A stretch of 64,000 nt of DNA from assembly GCA_023807065.1 (NCBI GenBank), contig JAJJLU010003458.1, forward strand, positions 1-64,000. The letters are read 5' to 3'. The notes under the pieces were generated by a model, which was given only the letters and a program-made list of their open reading frames with translations, searched no databases and was not told where the DNA came from. This DNA comes from Isotricha intestinalis. Its lineage: Eukaryota > Ciliophora > Litostomatea > Vestibuliferida > Isotrichidae. Positions 8,705-19,028 of the stretch are shown in pieces (within the stretch, counting starts at the first letter, position 1; each line of letters starts with the position of its first letter). Both the position numbers and the translations under genes were made by a program.

Positions 8705-11185
8705 TTATATTTTTTCATCTTCTGTATTTTTAGAGTAAAATTTAACTTGATCAATACAAGCTTTAGCAAAAATATTACTTATAAATTCTTTAAACATTTC
8801 ATTATATAAAACAATATTTTTAAAAAAATCTTTATTTAATTGTTTATTAATTTTTCTAGGATCAATATTATTAACTTCATCATTATTTTTAAAATTAGTT
8901 AATTTATCAATTTCTTCTGTAGTAAAACTATTACATATTTTTTTATCAATATCTTTCCTAATTTTATATAAAATTCCAACAATAGAAGTAGAAAATAAAC
9001 TTTTTTGTTTTTTTCCAGCATAAGTAACATCATAATAAATATTGTAAAATTGATCTCCTCTTTCTCCTTTATCAATAGAATAAGGTAATGAAGAAATTTC
9101 TAAAAAAAATTGTGAATAATATAAATTTTCTATATATTTATTAGAAATAAATTTTTTAAAATTTTGAATTAATAAATCTAAAAATTTGATTCTCATACTT
9201 ACAGTATAATTATTAAACATATAATTTAAACTATTATTTCCTAAATAAGTATTATCTGGAATTTCTTCATTAAATCTTCTTGTTGTTATTGACATTTCAG
9301 TCATTGAAGTATTAGTAAAATTCATTGATAAATCTATTCTTCCAAATAAAGAATCATTAATTGTATTCATATTATTATTTATTAAATTTAAAGATGAATT
9401 TTCTATTCTATTCAACATATTTATATTTCTTAAATAGTTCATTTCTAAATTTTTTATAAAGTAATTCATCCATTCTTTTGAATTAATCGAAAAATATTTA
9501 GGATGAATTATTTTTAATGTATCAATTATATCAATTTTATATCTATTGACTTTCATATTATCACATAAAAGATCATATTCTTTTGGATAATGATTGCATA
9601 AATAATTTAAATAATATGGAATAAGCATTTCAGTCATAAAAACATAAGAAACATTTTTACATATATTACATAATATATTCATTAAAAAAGATATTGATTT
9701 AATATCATGTGAATCTAAAGTTGTTATAAAAAATGCAATAATACTTTCAAAATTATGATTTCCTTTTTCAATATTTAAATTAACATTTGTACTAAAAGTT
9801 CTTATATTTGGTTTTAATATTTTTGTTATTTGATCATGTAATCTATGAGATGATAAAATTTCTTTTTCTTCTTTTTCTTCTTTTTCTTCTTCTTTTTCTT
9901 CTTTTTCTTTTTTAAAAGGACCTGAATTTAATATTTCATTTAATTCATCTTTATCAATATCACCCATTAAATCTTTTATTAAATTTTCATCTTCTTCTTG
10001 ATTTTTTATTTGCTTTATTTCTTCATTTAAATCATAATAATTAAACCCAAATAAAAAATAAAATAAAATTTCACAAATTTCATAATTATTAATATATTTA
10101 GTAATATAATAAATAAATTCTAAAATTTTATGTGATTTAGATTTTAAGGAAATTTCATTTGAAATAGAAATAATATCTCTTTGAATATATTTACAGAAAA
10201 AATTATTAAATAAAATATTACTTAAATAATCTTTTAAATTACTCTTGGAAAAACAATGAGTAATCATACTAAAAAATAATAAATAAGAAATAGTATCATC
10301 ACATAAAATTAAAGGAATATCATCTTGATTAGCTCCTTTAGGTAAACTTTGGGTTTTTAGAAATTTATCAATATTAAATAAAACAAAATCTTCATAATAA
10401 GCAATTAAATTATTAACTAAATTATCAAGTAAAATTTCAATAAGAGAAACGTTAACAGTATAAAAATTATCTAAATTTAAACATTTTAATAAACTTTTTC
10501 TAATAATAGTTTTATTTTCTCTATTTTTAAATGAATGTTCAATACTAAATAAAGTGATAATAAGTTCAAATAAATTAGAATCAAAACTAAAATTATTATT
10601 ATTTCCTTCTTGATTCGTTGAAGCTGAAATAGCATAATAAAAATTAGGATAATAAGTTAAAACATCCATTAAATGAAAAACAAAAGGTATTATTTGATCT
10701 TCTATAAAAACACTATTTTTATTTGTTTTTATTAATTCTATAAATGATTTTATTAAGACTTTTACACAATTTATTATTTGAGTATTCATTAAAAGAACTT
10801 CATCATTTAATCCTATTGATTTTAAATTTTCTTTATTCTGAAATAATATTTTCATTATATATGGAAATATTACTTCTGATAAGTCTAATATATTAAATGT
10901 AATATAATCTGTTAATAATTTTATAAATTTTTTTCCTATTACTGATTCAAACAATTCTTCATTAAAATTTTTTTTGTCAAAAAATAATTTGTATAAATTT
11001 TCTATTCCTTTTTTTACTTTATCTAATTTTAATTTGTGATTATTTGTATTATTTGATTGTTGAAAATTTAAAGAATTTTCTTTTATTAAATCATCAACAT
11101 TGTCACTAAATTTTTTTAAACTTTTATCAATTTCTGAGAAAATATTTTTATTATTTGATTTAAAAACAGAAAATAATTTAGACAT
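8705..11185 (-). CDS. FHIP (FAM160/RAI16-like) family protein, probable FTS-Hook-FHIP component
   Basis: This 826-residue helical protein follows the FHIP layout. It has an N-terminal segment with helices around residues 65-160 and a block where LFELIITLFSIEHS precedes IIRKSLLKCLNLDN, the counterpart of the FHIP motif in which a helix is followed by RDALLLCM. A later block around CDDTISYLLFFSMI matches the family's FL..F...D segment. In animals and fungi FHIP proteins join FTS and Hook to link early endosomes to dynein. A Glu-rich insertion near residues 425-450 is low complexity. Similarity is at motif level only, so the family call is probable rather than certain. A dynein light intermediate chain gene lies 6 kb away (17481-18931). 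Confidence 0.6.
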   Translation of the reverse strand: MSKLFSVFKSNNKNIFSEIDKSLKKFSDNVDDLIKENSLNFQQSNNTNNHKLKLDKVKKGIENLYKLFFDKKNFNEELFESVIGKKFIKLLTDYITFNILDLSEVIFPYIMKILFQNKENLKSIGLNDEVLLMNTQIINCVKVLIKSFIELIKTNKNSVFIEDQIIPFVFHLMDVLTYYPNFYYAISASTNQEGNNNNFSFDSNLFELIITLFSIEHSFKNRENKTIIRKSLLKCLNLDNFYTVNVSLIEILLDNLVNNLIAYYEDFVLFNIDKFLKTQSLPKGANQDDIPLILCDDTISYLLFFSMITHCFSKSNLKDYLSNILFNNFFCKYIQRDIISISNEISLKSKSHKILEFIYYITKYINNYEICEILFYFLFGFNYYDLNEEIKQIKNQEEDENLIKDLMGDIDKDELNEILNSGPFKKEKEEKEEEKEEKEEKEILSSHRLHDQITKILKPNIRTFSTNVNLNIEKGNHNFESIIAFFITTLDSHDIKSISFLMNILCNICKNVSYVFMTEMLIPYYLNYLCNHYPKEYDLLCDNMKVNRYKIDIIDTLKIIHPKYFSINSKEWMNYFIKNLEMNYLRNINMLNRIENSSLNLINNNMNTINDSLFGRIDLSMNFTNTSMTEMSITTRRFNEEIPDNTYLGNNSLNYMFNNYTVSMRIKFLDLLIQNFKKFISNKYIENLYYSQFFLEISSLPYSIDKGERGDQFYNIYYDVTYAGKKQKSLFSTSIVGILYKIRKDIDKKICNSFTTEEIDKLTNFKNNDEVNNIDPRKINKQLNKDFFKNIVLYNEMFKEFISNIFAKACIDQVKFYSKNTEDEKI

Positions 11186-11260
11186 TTAATTATTTTAAAA
11201 AAAAAAAGCAACAAAAAAAATAAATTAAAATAAAATAAATAAACAACAAATAAATAAAAT

Positions 11261-12349
11261 TCAAACAGGCATTCCAAAAAACATTCCATTTAATTGTTTA
11301 TATTTAGAAATAGTAGTTTTTTTAATTTTATCATGAATAAAATTAGGAATATAACCTTGAATTCTTTTATAAACTTCTTCTTCAGAATCAGCGATTAATT
11401 TTTTTAATCCTTTAGGATTATTTTCAAATAATTCATCATCAGAATTAAAACCAACATTTTTTAAATTTTGCATTCTAATAACTCTTTCTAAATTTAATCT
11501 ACTATGAGAATTTCCTTGTGAATGAACATATTGAATATCTTCATAATTATTTTGACTATTTTTATAAAATGGATCTTCAAATTGTTGTGATGTATATTTT
11601 TGTATACTTACTGCATTTTTATATGATTTATATGATGTATTTATATTTCTATAAAAACTCTTTGTTCTTGTTCTTTTTTTTACTAATGGAATTTCATTTG
11701 ATGTTTTTTTTAATAATCGTATTTGATAAAATTCTTTATCATATTTTTGTGCTTTTAATACTCTTTCATCTTCTTTTTTTTCTAAATATTTTAATACTTC
11801 ATCATAATAATTTTTAGATTTTTTTAATTGATTTGGAGAAAATTTATCTGTGAAATTTTGAATTATTTGATTTCTAAATGATATTATATTTCTACTAAAT
11901 TTTGGAATTGATTTTTTAATGTCTAATATATTTTTTGTCTTTTTATTAAATATATTTATTAATGTCCTTGACATTTCATTTTTATTGTTTTTTTTTAAGT
12001 TTTCTTTTATTGTATCATCAAATATTATATTAAAATCTTTATTAGATAATGAATTTAATTTTTGTTTATTTTCTTCTTGAATTAATTGTTTTGTTATTAA
12101 AGGATGTGATTTAAAATCATTTAATATTGAATCTATTTTCAAATGTAAATTTGATTTTAATAAATATTTTGGTGAAGCATTTTGAGAATAATATTTTATT
12201 GAAGATGTATTTGCAGAAAAATTTTTTAAAATAGGATTTTTATATATTTTCTTTTTACTTTTTATTTTCCCTTCTGATGCAAAATTATATTTTTTCAGGA
12301 AAAAATTATCACTATGAGTATTATTAGGTGAAAAACTTTTTTTTTTCAT
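11261..12349 (-). CDS. Unknown basic Lys/Asn/Ser-rich protein
   Basis: I do not recognise this 362-residue protein. It is basic, has no membrane segment or signal peptide, and is rich in Lys, Asn and Ser. A better-ordered C-terminal part (residues 285-362) runs NLERVIRMQNLKNVGF and then a helix EEEVYKRIQGYIPNFIH, and the protein ends GMFFGMPV. The ORF is clean over more than 1 kb in an A+T-rich genome, which supports a real gene. It terminates with TGA. Its start lies 109 bases from the divergent transporter gene at 12459. Confidence 0.7.
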   Translation of the reverse strand: MKKKSFSPNNTHSDNFFLKKYNFASEGKIKSKKKIYKNPILKNFSANTSSIKYYSQNASPKYLLKSNLHLKIDSILNDFKSHPLITKQLIQEENKQKLNSLSNKDFNIIFDDTIKENLKKNNKNEMSRTLINIFNKKTKNILDIKKSIPKFSRNIISFRNQIIQNFTDKFSPNQLKKSKNYYDEVLKYLEKKEDERVLKAQKYDKEFYQIRLLKKTSNEIPLVKKRTRTKSFYRNINTSYKSYKNAVSIQKYTSQQFEDPFYKNSQNNYEDIQYVHSQGNSHSRLNLERVIRMQNLKNVGFNSDDELFENNPKGLKKLIADSEEEVYKRIQGYIPNFIHDKIKKTTISKYKQLNGMFFGMPV

Positions 12350-12458
12350 TATATTTTTTTAAAAATGTAATTATTATAAACAAAAAAATATTAAAAAAAA
12401 AAGCAAAAAGTAAAATTTACATATATAAAAAAAATAAATATAATAAAAAATCTAAAGT

Positions 12459-14009
12459 ATGGAAGAAGCAATTGATATAATTCAAACAGATGGAAAAATT
12501 CAAAAAATTCAAACAATACTTTCTTTTTTAACAAGTTGCTTAAATACTTTAATAATAACATTACTTCCTTATTTATTAAAAAAACCTTATTTTTTATGTT
12601 CAAATCCTTTATCTTTTAATTCTTCTTATTTTAAATGTAGTGAAGAAGAATATTGTAATAATCATTTTTTTACTAAAATTAATTATTCTAAAACTTTAAA
12701 TAATTGGAATTACAAATTTTCATTTTATTGTGAAAATAAATATTATATTTCATTATTAATTAATTTCTATTTTATCGGAGGAATTTGTGGTTCTATTTTT
12801 TTTACTTATTTAGGTGATAAATTTGGAAGAAAAATATTATTTAAAAAATTATCTATTTCTATTTTATTATGTTATTTTCTCCTTTTCTTTTCTTTTAAAA
12901 AATCTATTTTAATTTTTACCTTTTTTTTATTTGGTATTTCTAGTTTTTCATATATAATGACAACTTTAATAATTACTGAAATTTTAAATAGAATAAATTC
13001 TGCTTTTTTAACTTCTTTAAATACTTCTTCTGGTTTTATTTTTGCAATGCTTTTTTATTTGATTTTTGATTTTTTTAATAATATAAATATTTTATTTTTG
13101 ATTTTAACTGTTTTTTCTATTTTAAACTGCTTTTATATTCACAATTTTTTCCATGAAAGTTTATTTTGGTTACTTAGTAAAAATCGAATTAATGAATGTT
13201 TTGAAATAATGAAAATTATTGCTTTATATAATGATAGAAAACAACAATTAGATAATATTAATAGAGAAAGATTTGGAACAGATAAAATAAGAATAATAAA
13301 AAATTGTGATTTTATTTGGACAATATTTAAATATGATTCTCAGAAAAAAAGATTAATTATTCATATGTTATTATGGTTTTTTTCAGGAATATCATTTTAT
13401 TCTTTTTTATTTAATATATCATTTATTGAATTAAATTATAATTTAAAATACTTTCTAACATATTTCATAATATCATTAACTGAAATATTAATAGGATTTA
13501 CATGTGATAAAATTGGAAGATTAAAAATATTAACTTATTCATTTTATTTAAGTGGAATATCCTATTTCATATATGCATTAATTCCAAATAATAATATATT
13601 TAAACCAATAACATTTATATTTATTATAATTGGTTGTTCATCAACTTATACAATATTATTTATTTTTACTTCAGAAGATTTTCCAACAAGCATAAGATGT
13701 ACTATTATGGGATTTATGTTTATTATTTTAAGAATTTCTGCTATTTTTTCTTATTTTTTCTCTAATTCTAATATATTTAATTATGTTCTTTTTGCTTGTT
13801 TATCTTGTATTTCTGGAAGATTATCTGAATCCTTAGAAGATACTTTTGATTTAGTTTTAGATGATGAAGTACCTGAATGTTATAATGATACTCCTTTTAA
13901 AAAAAAATTATTTAGGGCTTTGAAAAAAGAAAGGAAATCTACTTTATCAGATTTGTATTTTCTCACTAGTGATGATGAGTCTTTTAATAAAGGACAAATT
14001 TATATTTAA
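12459..14009 (+). CDS. Major facilitator superfamily transporter, SLC22 (organic ion transporter)-like
   Basis: This 516-residue protein has about twelve transmembrane helices. The first helix (near residues 22-42) is followed by a long Cys-containing extracellular loop (about 45-100), as in the SLC22 family. Helix 2 then ends in GGICGSIFF and the MFS signature LGDKFGRKILF in the loop between helices 2 and 3. A second copy, TCDKIGRLKIL, follows helix 8, as expected from the internal duplication of MFS proteins. The late motif TSEDFPTSIRCTIMGF matches the conserved E-x-x-P-T-x-x-R segment before helix 11. The likely role is transport of organic cations, anions or similar metabolites across a membrane; the substrate cannot be read from sequence. 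The C-terminal tail is cytosolic and charged. Confidence 0.85.
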   Translation: MEEAIDIIQTDGKIQKIQTILSFLTSCLNTLIITLLPYLLKKPYFLCSNPLSFNSSYFKCSEEEYCNNHFFTKINYSKTLNNWNYKFSFYCENKYYISLLINFYFIGGICGSIFFTYLGDKFGRKILFKKLSISILLCYFLLFFSFKKSILIFTFFLFGISSFSYIMTTLIITEILNRINSAFLTSLNTSSGFIFAMLFYLIFDFFNNINILFLILTVFSILNCFYIHNFFHESLFWLLSKNRINECFEIMKIIALYNDRKQQLDNINRERFGTDKIRIIKNCDFIWTIFKYDSQKKRLIIHMLLWFFSGISFYSFLFNISFIELNYNLKYFLTYFIISLTEILIGFTCDKIGRLKILTYSFYLSGISYFIYALIPNNNIFKPITFIFIIIGCSSTYTILFIFTSEDFPTSIRCTIMGFMFIILRISAIFSYFFSNSNIFNYVLFACLSCISGRLSESLEDTFDLVLDDEVPECYNDTPFKKKLFRALKKERKSTLSDLYFLTSDDESFNKGQIYI

Positions 14010-14078
14010 TTTAAAATTAATTTTTTTGTTTATTTTTCAAAAATGTATTATAATTTTTTTACAAATTATATTTAATAT

Positions 14079-15230
14079 TTAATAATATAAATCTGTTTTT
14101 GTGAAATAAAATTTAGAATTATTATTTCTTTTATAAATTTCAGTATTACTTGATTGAAGATTTTTAAATGAGAAAGAATTAAAAATTTTAGGAAAAGAAT
14201 CACTTGTTTTTTGATTTGAACTATAAATACTTAAACTAGATCTTTTATTAAGAGATATTTTAAATCTTTTTGATTCATTATTTTTTAATTTTATTCTTTT
14301 TTTATCATAGTTTAATCTAATTACACTATTTTTATTTATTTTATGTTCAGTTAAATTTGCATATGAAGAAACTTTGACATTATTATTATTTTGAGTTAAA
14401 TTATTAAAATTAGGATTAATTTGAAATTTTCTTATAGAATTTCTATATTTTACAAATTTAGAATCTAGTGAAAAAAGTTTTTGTTTTTTTTTATAAATTT
14501 TTGCATATTTTTTTTCTTTTTCTTTTTTTTCTTTTCTTTTCATTTTTTCTTTATAATATTGAGAAGGATCTTTAAAATTATGTAAAATATGATTTTCATA
14601 ATCTTTATCATCTTTATTTTTAAATAAATAAGCACTTACAAATTCAGATTTTTTTATTTTTATAATTTCTAATTTACCAAAATACTTTTTAAAATCAATA
14701 TTACCTATAAATAAATTAATAATTTTTTCTTGATTATCTAAATCATCTTCTTCTTCTTCTTTTTTCTTATTTTTAATTCTATAATATTTTCCATATTTTT
14801 TTTTTTCTATTTTTTCTAATTCTTCTTCTTTTAAAATTCCTAATTCTTTTTCACTTAATTTTATATAATATTCTATTATTAATTCTGTTTTTTTTTTTGT
14901 TTGAATTGCTATTAAATTACATTTTTGTCTTATCATTTTTGCTTTTTTTTTTAAATATGATATTTCTAAATTTGAATAAGTATCATTTAAATATGTTTCT
15001 TTTGTAAATATTGATTTTTTTATTATTGAAAAATAATTTTTGATTTTCTCTGAAAATGATATTTCTTTTTTATTTTCTTTGAAATATCTTTGAAATATTG
15101 TATCTACTTTATTTTTTTCTTCTTTTTTTAATATTTCATTTATATTTCTTAATAAATCAAAAAAAACTTTCATATATTTTTCTTTTACATAAAGGTCAAT
15201 TCTTTCCTGAATAATTTTTTTAATTTTCAT
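14079..15230 (-). CDS. Unknown Lys-rich helical protein
   Basis: I do not recognise this protein. It has 383 residues and is extremely basic. The N-terminal half (residues 1-180) is predicted coiled or helical with many K and E, including a short acidic run (KKEEEEDDL) near 155. The second half contains a K/E stretch near 235-255 and then a Ser/Asn-rich tail. There is no membrane segment or signal peptide. It is convergent with the transporter gene with only 69 bases between them. Confidence 0.65.
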   Translation of the reverse strand: MKIKKIIQERIDLYVKEKYMKVFFDLLRNINEILKKEEKNKVDTIFQRYFKENKKEISFSEKIKNYFSIIKKSIFTKETYLNDTYSNLEISYLKKKAKMIRQKCNLIAIQTKKKTELIIEYYIKLSEKELGILKEEELEKIEKKKYGKYYRIKNKKKEEEEDDLDNQEKIINLFIGNIDFKKYFGKLEIIKIKKSEFVSAYLFKNKDDKDYENHILHNFKDPSQYYKEKMKRKEKKEKEKKYAKIYKKKQKLFSLDSKFVKYRNSIRKFQINPNFNNLTQNNNNVKVSSYANLTEHKINKNSVIRLNYDKKRIKLKNNESKRFKISLNKRSSLSIYSSNQKTSDSFPKIFNSFSFKNLQSSNTEIYKRNNNSKFYFTKTDLYY

Positions 15231-15335
15231 TTTTTTAATTAATTATATTCTAAAAAAATGTTTAAAATATATAATCAGAAAAAAAAAAATAAAAAAATAA
15301 TGTAAAATTATAATTTGTTTTAAATAAATAAAAGA

Positions 15336-15989
15336 TTAATTTTTCTTCTTTTTCTTTTTATTAGACTCTGGTTTTTTAACTAATTTTTTAAGAAAATAAA
15401 GAGTTCCAAAAATAAAGATTCCAAAAACTAGAATAAAAATAATACTTTTAACATAAGAAGGCATTTGAGTAATATCATAATTTCCAATGTTAATTTTTTG
15501 ATTCATTTCTAATCTTAGTTGAGCTTGTTTTTGTTCATAAACTTCTTTAACTTTTTCAAATTGATAAGATAAAATTTGTTGAGAAACTGTTAAATCAAAA
15601 TCACTATTTTCATTATATTTCTCATAATTAGGATTTAAAAATTTATCATATTCATTTAAATATTCTGAATTTAATGTATATGTAAAATTATTAAAAAATT
15701 TTGATATTGTTTTATTATCTATATTATTTACACAATTTTCAAACATTTCCGTTAATATTTTTCCTTCTGCTTTTGATTTTGTTGTTTCATTAAATTTTTT
15801 CAAGAAATTTAATATTTTATTATTGTCTCTTTCTGCTTTTAAACTTAATATTATTGAACAAGACATTAATTTATCTAATTCATATATTGACATATTAAAT
15901 GGAGTTTCAGTGAAAGTAGTATTTAATTCATTTTCAACACATGAAATAAAAGGTAATATTAATAATAATAAAAGAATTTTATTAAACAT
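15336..15989 (-). CDS. Small type I membrane protein with signal peptide
   Basis: This 217-residue protein begins with a classical signal peptide (MFNKILLLLLILPFISCVE). It has a lumenal/extracellular region of about 155 residues with NxT/NxS sites, one transmembrane helix near 182-200 (SIIFILVFGIFIFGTLYFL), and a short cytosolic tail ending in a run of lysines (KKKKKKN). Lysines at -3 and -4 fit the KKXX type of ER-retrieval signal, so ER or early secretory residence is a reasonable inference. I do not recognise the lumenal domain. Its start is 97 bases from the divergent SLU7 gene. Confidence 0.75.
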   Translation of the reverse strand: MFNKILLLLLILPFISCVENELNTTFTETPFNMSIYELDKLMSCSIILSLKAERDNNKILNFLKKFNETTKSKAEGKILTEMFENCVNNIDNKTISKFFNNFTYTLNSEYLNEYDKFLNPNYEKYNENSDFDLTVSQQILSYQFEKVKEVYEQKQAQLRLEMNQKINIGNYDITQMPSYVKSIIFILVFGIFIFGTLYFLKKLVKKPESNKKKKKKN

Positions 15990-16086
15990 TAAAATATTTA
16001 AAAAACCTAAAAATATTTTAAATAAAATTAAAAAAATGATAATTAAAAAAAAATAAAAAAAAAAAGTTCAAAAAAAATTATAAAAT

Positions 16087-17286
16087 ATGTCAATTCCAAA
16101 CGAGGAAAAAGACTCAGAATCAAATGGTCATATGCCTCATTTCCTAATAAAGAGTCCGTGGTATATAAACCAATCAGAAGGAAAAAAAAAGATTACAGGA
16201 ACTTCTAATTCGAAAATCACAATAAATGAATCTAGAAAACGTTATTTGTCAGAAAATGTAGTATTTAAATATAGAAAAGGAGCATGTGAGAATTGTGGTG
16301 CATTAACACATAAAAAAAAAGATTGTTGTGAACGACCAAGAAGAAGAGGTGCTAAGTATACTAAGAATAATTTTAAACCTGATGAATTTTTAGAAGAAAT
16401 TAATTATGACTTTGAAGGTAAAAGAGATCGATGGAATGGTTATGAACCTTCAATGGAAATTAGAAGAATTAAAGAATTTGAAAAATTTCAAGAATTAAGA
16501 AAAAAAATTAGAATGGAAAAAATTAAAAATAATAATTTATGTGAAAGTGAAAAAAAAAAAATTTTAAAAGATGAAGATTTAGAACTTGATTTTTCTTCTG
16601 ATGAAGAAAATAATATTCCAGCTTCTTTTAAAGAAATAATTTCAAAAATAGCTGATGAAGATAATAATGAATTTGAAGATGATGTGAAGAAATATTTTGA
16701 AGAATATAAAATAAAAAATAATAATGAATTACCTAAAAAAGTATCAGATATACCAAAAAATATATTAATAAAAATAAGTAAGAGTAAATCATTAAGAATA
16801 GGAGAAGATATATCAAAATATTTATTAACATTAGCTGAAAATAGTGAATATTTTAATAAGAAAAATACTTATTCTCTTCATAAAGATAATTTATATAATT
16901 TACAAAATATAAAAAATAATATTAATAATTCAATTAATAATACTGGTGATGCTGGGAAATTAATTGAAATGGAAAAAATGTTAGAAATGGCAAATTCTAA
17001 AAATAAAAATTTAAATTTAAATAATATTGCTATGCCTTCTCAAGCTGAATTATATTATAAATATGCTTTGAGAAAACAAAAAAAATTTAAAAATTGTGAA
17101 TTAGAAAAAGTTTTAAATAAATATGGAGGAGAAAATTATTTTCATATGCCTAATTCTATTAAAGAAGTTCAAGATTTTGATAAAAATGAATTTAATAAAA
17201 TTCAACAAGAAATTAAAGAAAATGATCAAAATAAAAAAATCGAAGCTGAAAAAAATTATTTAGGAATTAAAATTAAAAGACCATAA
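16087..17286 (+). CDS. SLU7: Pre-mRNA splicing factor SLU7
   Basis: This 399-residue protein matches SLU7. The order is the N-terminal PWY motif (near residue 24), the CCHC zinc knuckle C67-x2-C70-x4-H75-x4-C80 (sequence CENCGALTHKKKDCCERPR), and RDRWNGYEP soon after. An acidic middle follows (LDFSSDEE), and the late motif QAELYYKYALRKQKKFK is also typical. SLU7 acts at the second catalytic step of splicing, in 3' splice-site selection. Its presence fits a genome that still splices very short introns. The protein is shorter than metazoan SLU7 (which is close to 590 residues) and lacks an obvious basic C-terminal extension. Confidence 0.93.
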   Translation: MSIPNEEKDSESNGHMPHFLIKSPWYINQSEGKKKITGTSNSKITINESRKRYLSENVVFKYRKGACENCGALTHKKKDCCERPRRRGAKYTKNNFKPDEFLEEINYDFEGKRDRWNGYEPSMEIRRIKEFEKFQELRKKIRMEKIKNNNLCESEKKKILKDEDLELDFSSDEENNIPASFKEIISKIADEDNNEFEDDVKKYFEEYKIKNNNELPKKVSDIPKNILIKISKSKSLRIGEDISKYLLTLAENSEYFNKKNTYSLHKDNLYNLQNIKNNINNSINNTGDAGKLIEMEKMLEMANSKNKNLNLNNIAMPSQAELYYKYALRKQKKFKNCELEKVLNKYGGENYFHMPNSIKEVQDFDKNEFNKIQQEIKENDQNKKIEAEKNYLGIKIKRP

Positions 17287-17480
17287 ATTATTATTTTCTA
17301 TATTATTTACTTATTAAATCCTAAATTTATAAATGATTTAATAAATTACATTTTGTTTTTTTAGTTTTTATTCAATAATTTTTTTTCATTGATTAATTTA
17401 AATTAAAAGAAATTAAAACAAACAAATAAATTTTTTCTTTTTTTATATAAATTAAAAAAAATATTTTTTTCAAAACAAAC

Positions 17481-18931
17481 TTATTTTTTCTTTAAAATTC
17501 CTAATTTTTTAAGCATTTCTTCTTTAGTTTGTTTGAAATTTTTCTTTTTATCATCTCCACTAATTTTAACATCATTTCCTTTATTAGAATCTAATTCATT
17601 ATTATTACTAGGATGAGAAGGATTTTTTAAAACACTGACTTTTTTTTCTTCATGTTTATTATCCATAAATCTTTTAAAACCTCCAATATCACTACTTTGT
17701 TTTTGATGTTCATTTTTATTGATATTATTAACAATATTATTATTATTTAATTCAGAAGGAATTCTTTTTTTCATAATATTATCTCTATGAGAATGACTTT
17801 TATCTTTTTCACTTTGTAATTTACCTAAAAAAACATTAGTATCTTCACAAATAATTTCTTCTTCTTCAATAATAGGTTTCATTTTTTCACTTTGAATTCT
17901 ATCTTCATATAACATATCAATATAATGTAAAGAATCAGATAATTTTAATGAATCTAATGAATCATATCCTGAAGGAATAAAAAAGGATTCTTTATCAATT
18001 AAATTTGGTTTGTGAATCAAATGAAATTTAAATAATATATTACATATGTAATCATATAATAATGTTATATTTATATTATCTTGAATTGATGTATATATTA
18101 TTGTTGCTCCATATTGAATTGCTATTTGACGTAAATGTTTTAATATGAAATCTGAGTTTTCTTCAAAATTTTTTTTTTCTTCTATTTTATTCACTATATC
18201 ACTCTTTGTTATTGATAATATTATTGGAATTCCTATATTTGTTTTTAATAAACCTTCTTTTAAAGGAGTTTCTAATTTTAAGCTTATTTCTTCTTCAGAT
18301 AATATTTCTTTTATAAATTTTCCTTCTTCATCAAATTTAGGTTCTACATATAATTGAATTCTTTTTTTTTCTAAAAATAACATTAAATAAATAAAAATAA
18401 AATAATCTTACCATCATTTCTTAATTTTTCTTGTTTATCGTAACTTAACTTGAGAATAATATTAGAGAAAGTATCATAAATAAATTCGAGCCATTTTTTA
18501 ATAGAATTTTTTAAATTAACAGGTCTTGATAAATCAGCAACTATAACAAAGCAAGATTTTAATAAATATTCTGGTTTAATTAAATTTTGAATAGTTTCTT
18601 TATCAATTAATTCACTAAAAATCCAAACTCCCATTTTTCCTATATTTTCAGAATCTTCTTCATTTAAGTTTCTTATGTTTAAATATGTATAATCTACTAA
18701 ACCAAATTTTGAAACTGTATCATCTATTTCTAAAATATTTTGTTTTATTTCATCCTTTAATAATATTCTTTGACTTATGTTTTTTATTAATGATTTTTTA
18801 CCAGAAAATTTATCTCCAAAAATAAATATGTTTGATTCTTCTATTTCTTTCTTCCTGTTTGCTTCACGTAACATCTCTTGCCACATATTCTTTTTTTCCT
18901 TCTCTGATTTTAATTTCTGATTTTCACTCAT
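17481..18931 (-). CDS. Cytoplasmic dynein light intermediate chain (two exons)
   Basis: Exon 1 is 18931-18412 and exon 2 is 18370-17481, with a 41-base intron between them. The joined protein has a P-loop-like GDKFSGKKS at residues 39-47, then VDYTYLNIRN, GVWIFSE, LKSCFVIVADLSRP and KKWLEFIYDTF. Exon 2 continues IPIILSITKSD (the guanine-site region) and QYGATIIYTS, then the family's FIPSGYDSLDSL segment. This matches dynein light intermediate chains, which bind the dynein heavy chain and recruit cargo adaptors. The C-terminal 120 residues are charged and low complexity. Paralogues serve either cytoplasmic dynein 1 or the ciliary retrograde motor (dynein 2), and I cannot separate these. Confidence 0.88.
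18371..18411 (-). other. Intron of dynein light intermediate chain gene (41 bases)
   Basis: On the minus strand the donor is GATG|GTAAGATT and the acceptor TATTTTTAG|AAAAAA. The phase is 1. Removal fuses two ORFs that are both parts of the same known family. Confidence 0.9.
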
Positions 18932-19028
18932 GTTTTTTTTTATTTATTTTATATTTTATTCTTTTTGTTTGATATTAAAATTTAAAAATAAATAATAATT
19001 CATTTTTTTAAATATTTTAATAAATTCT

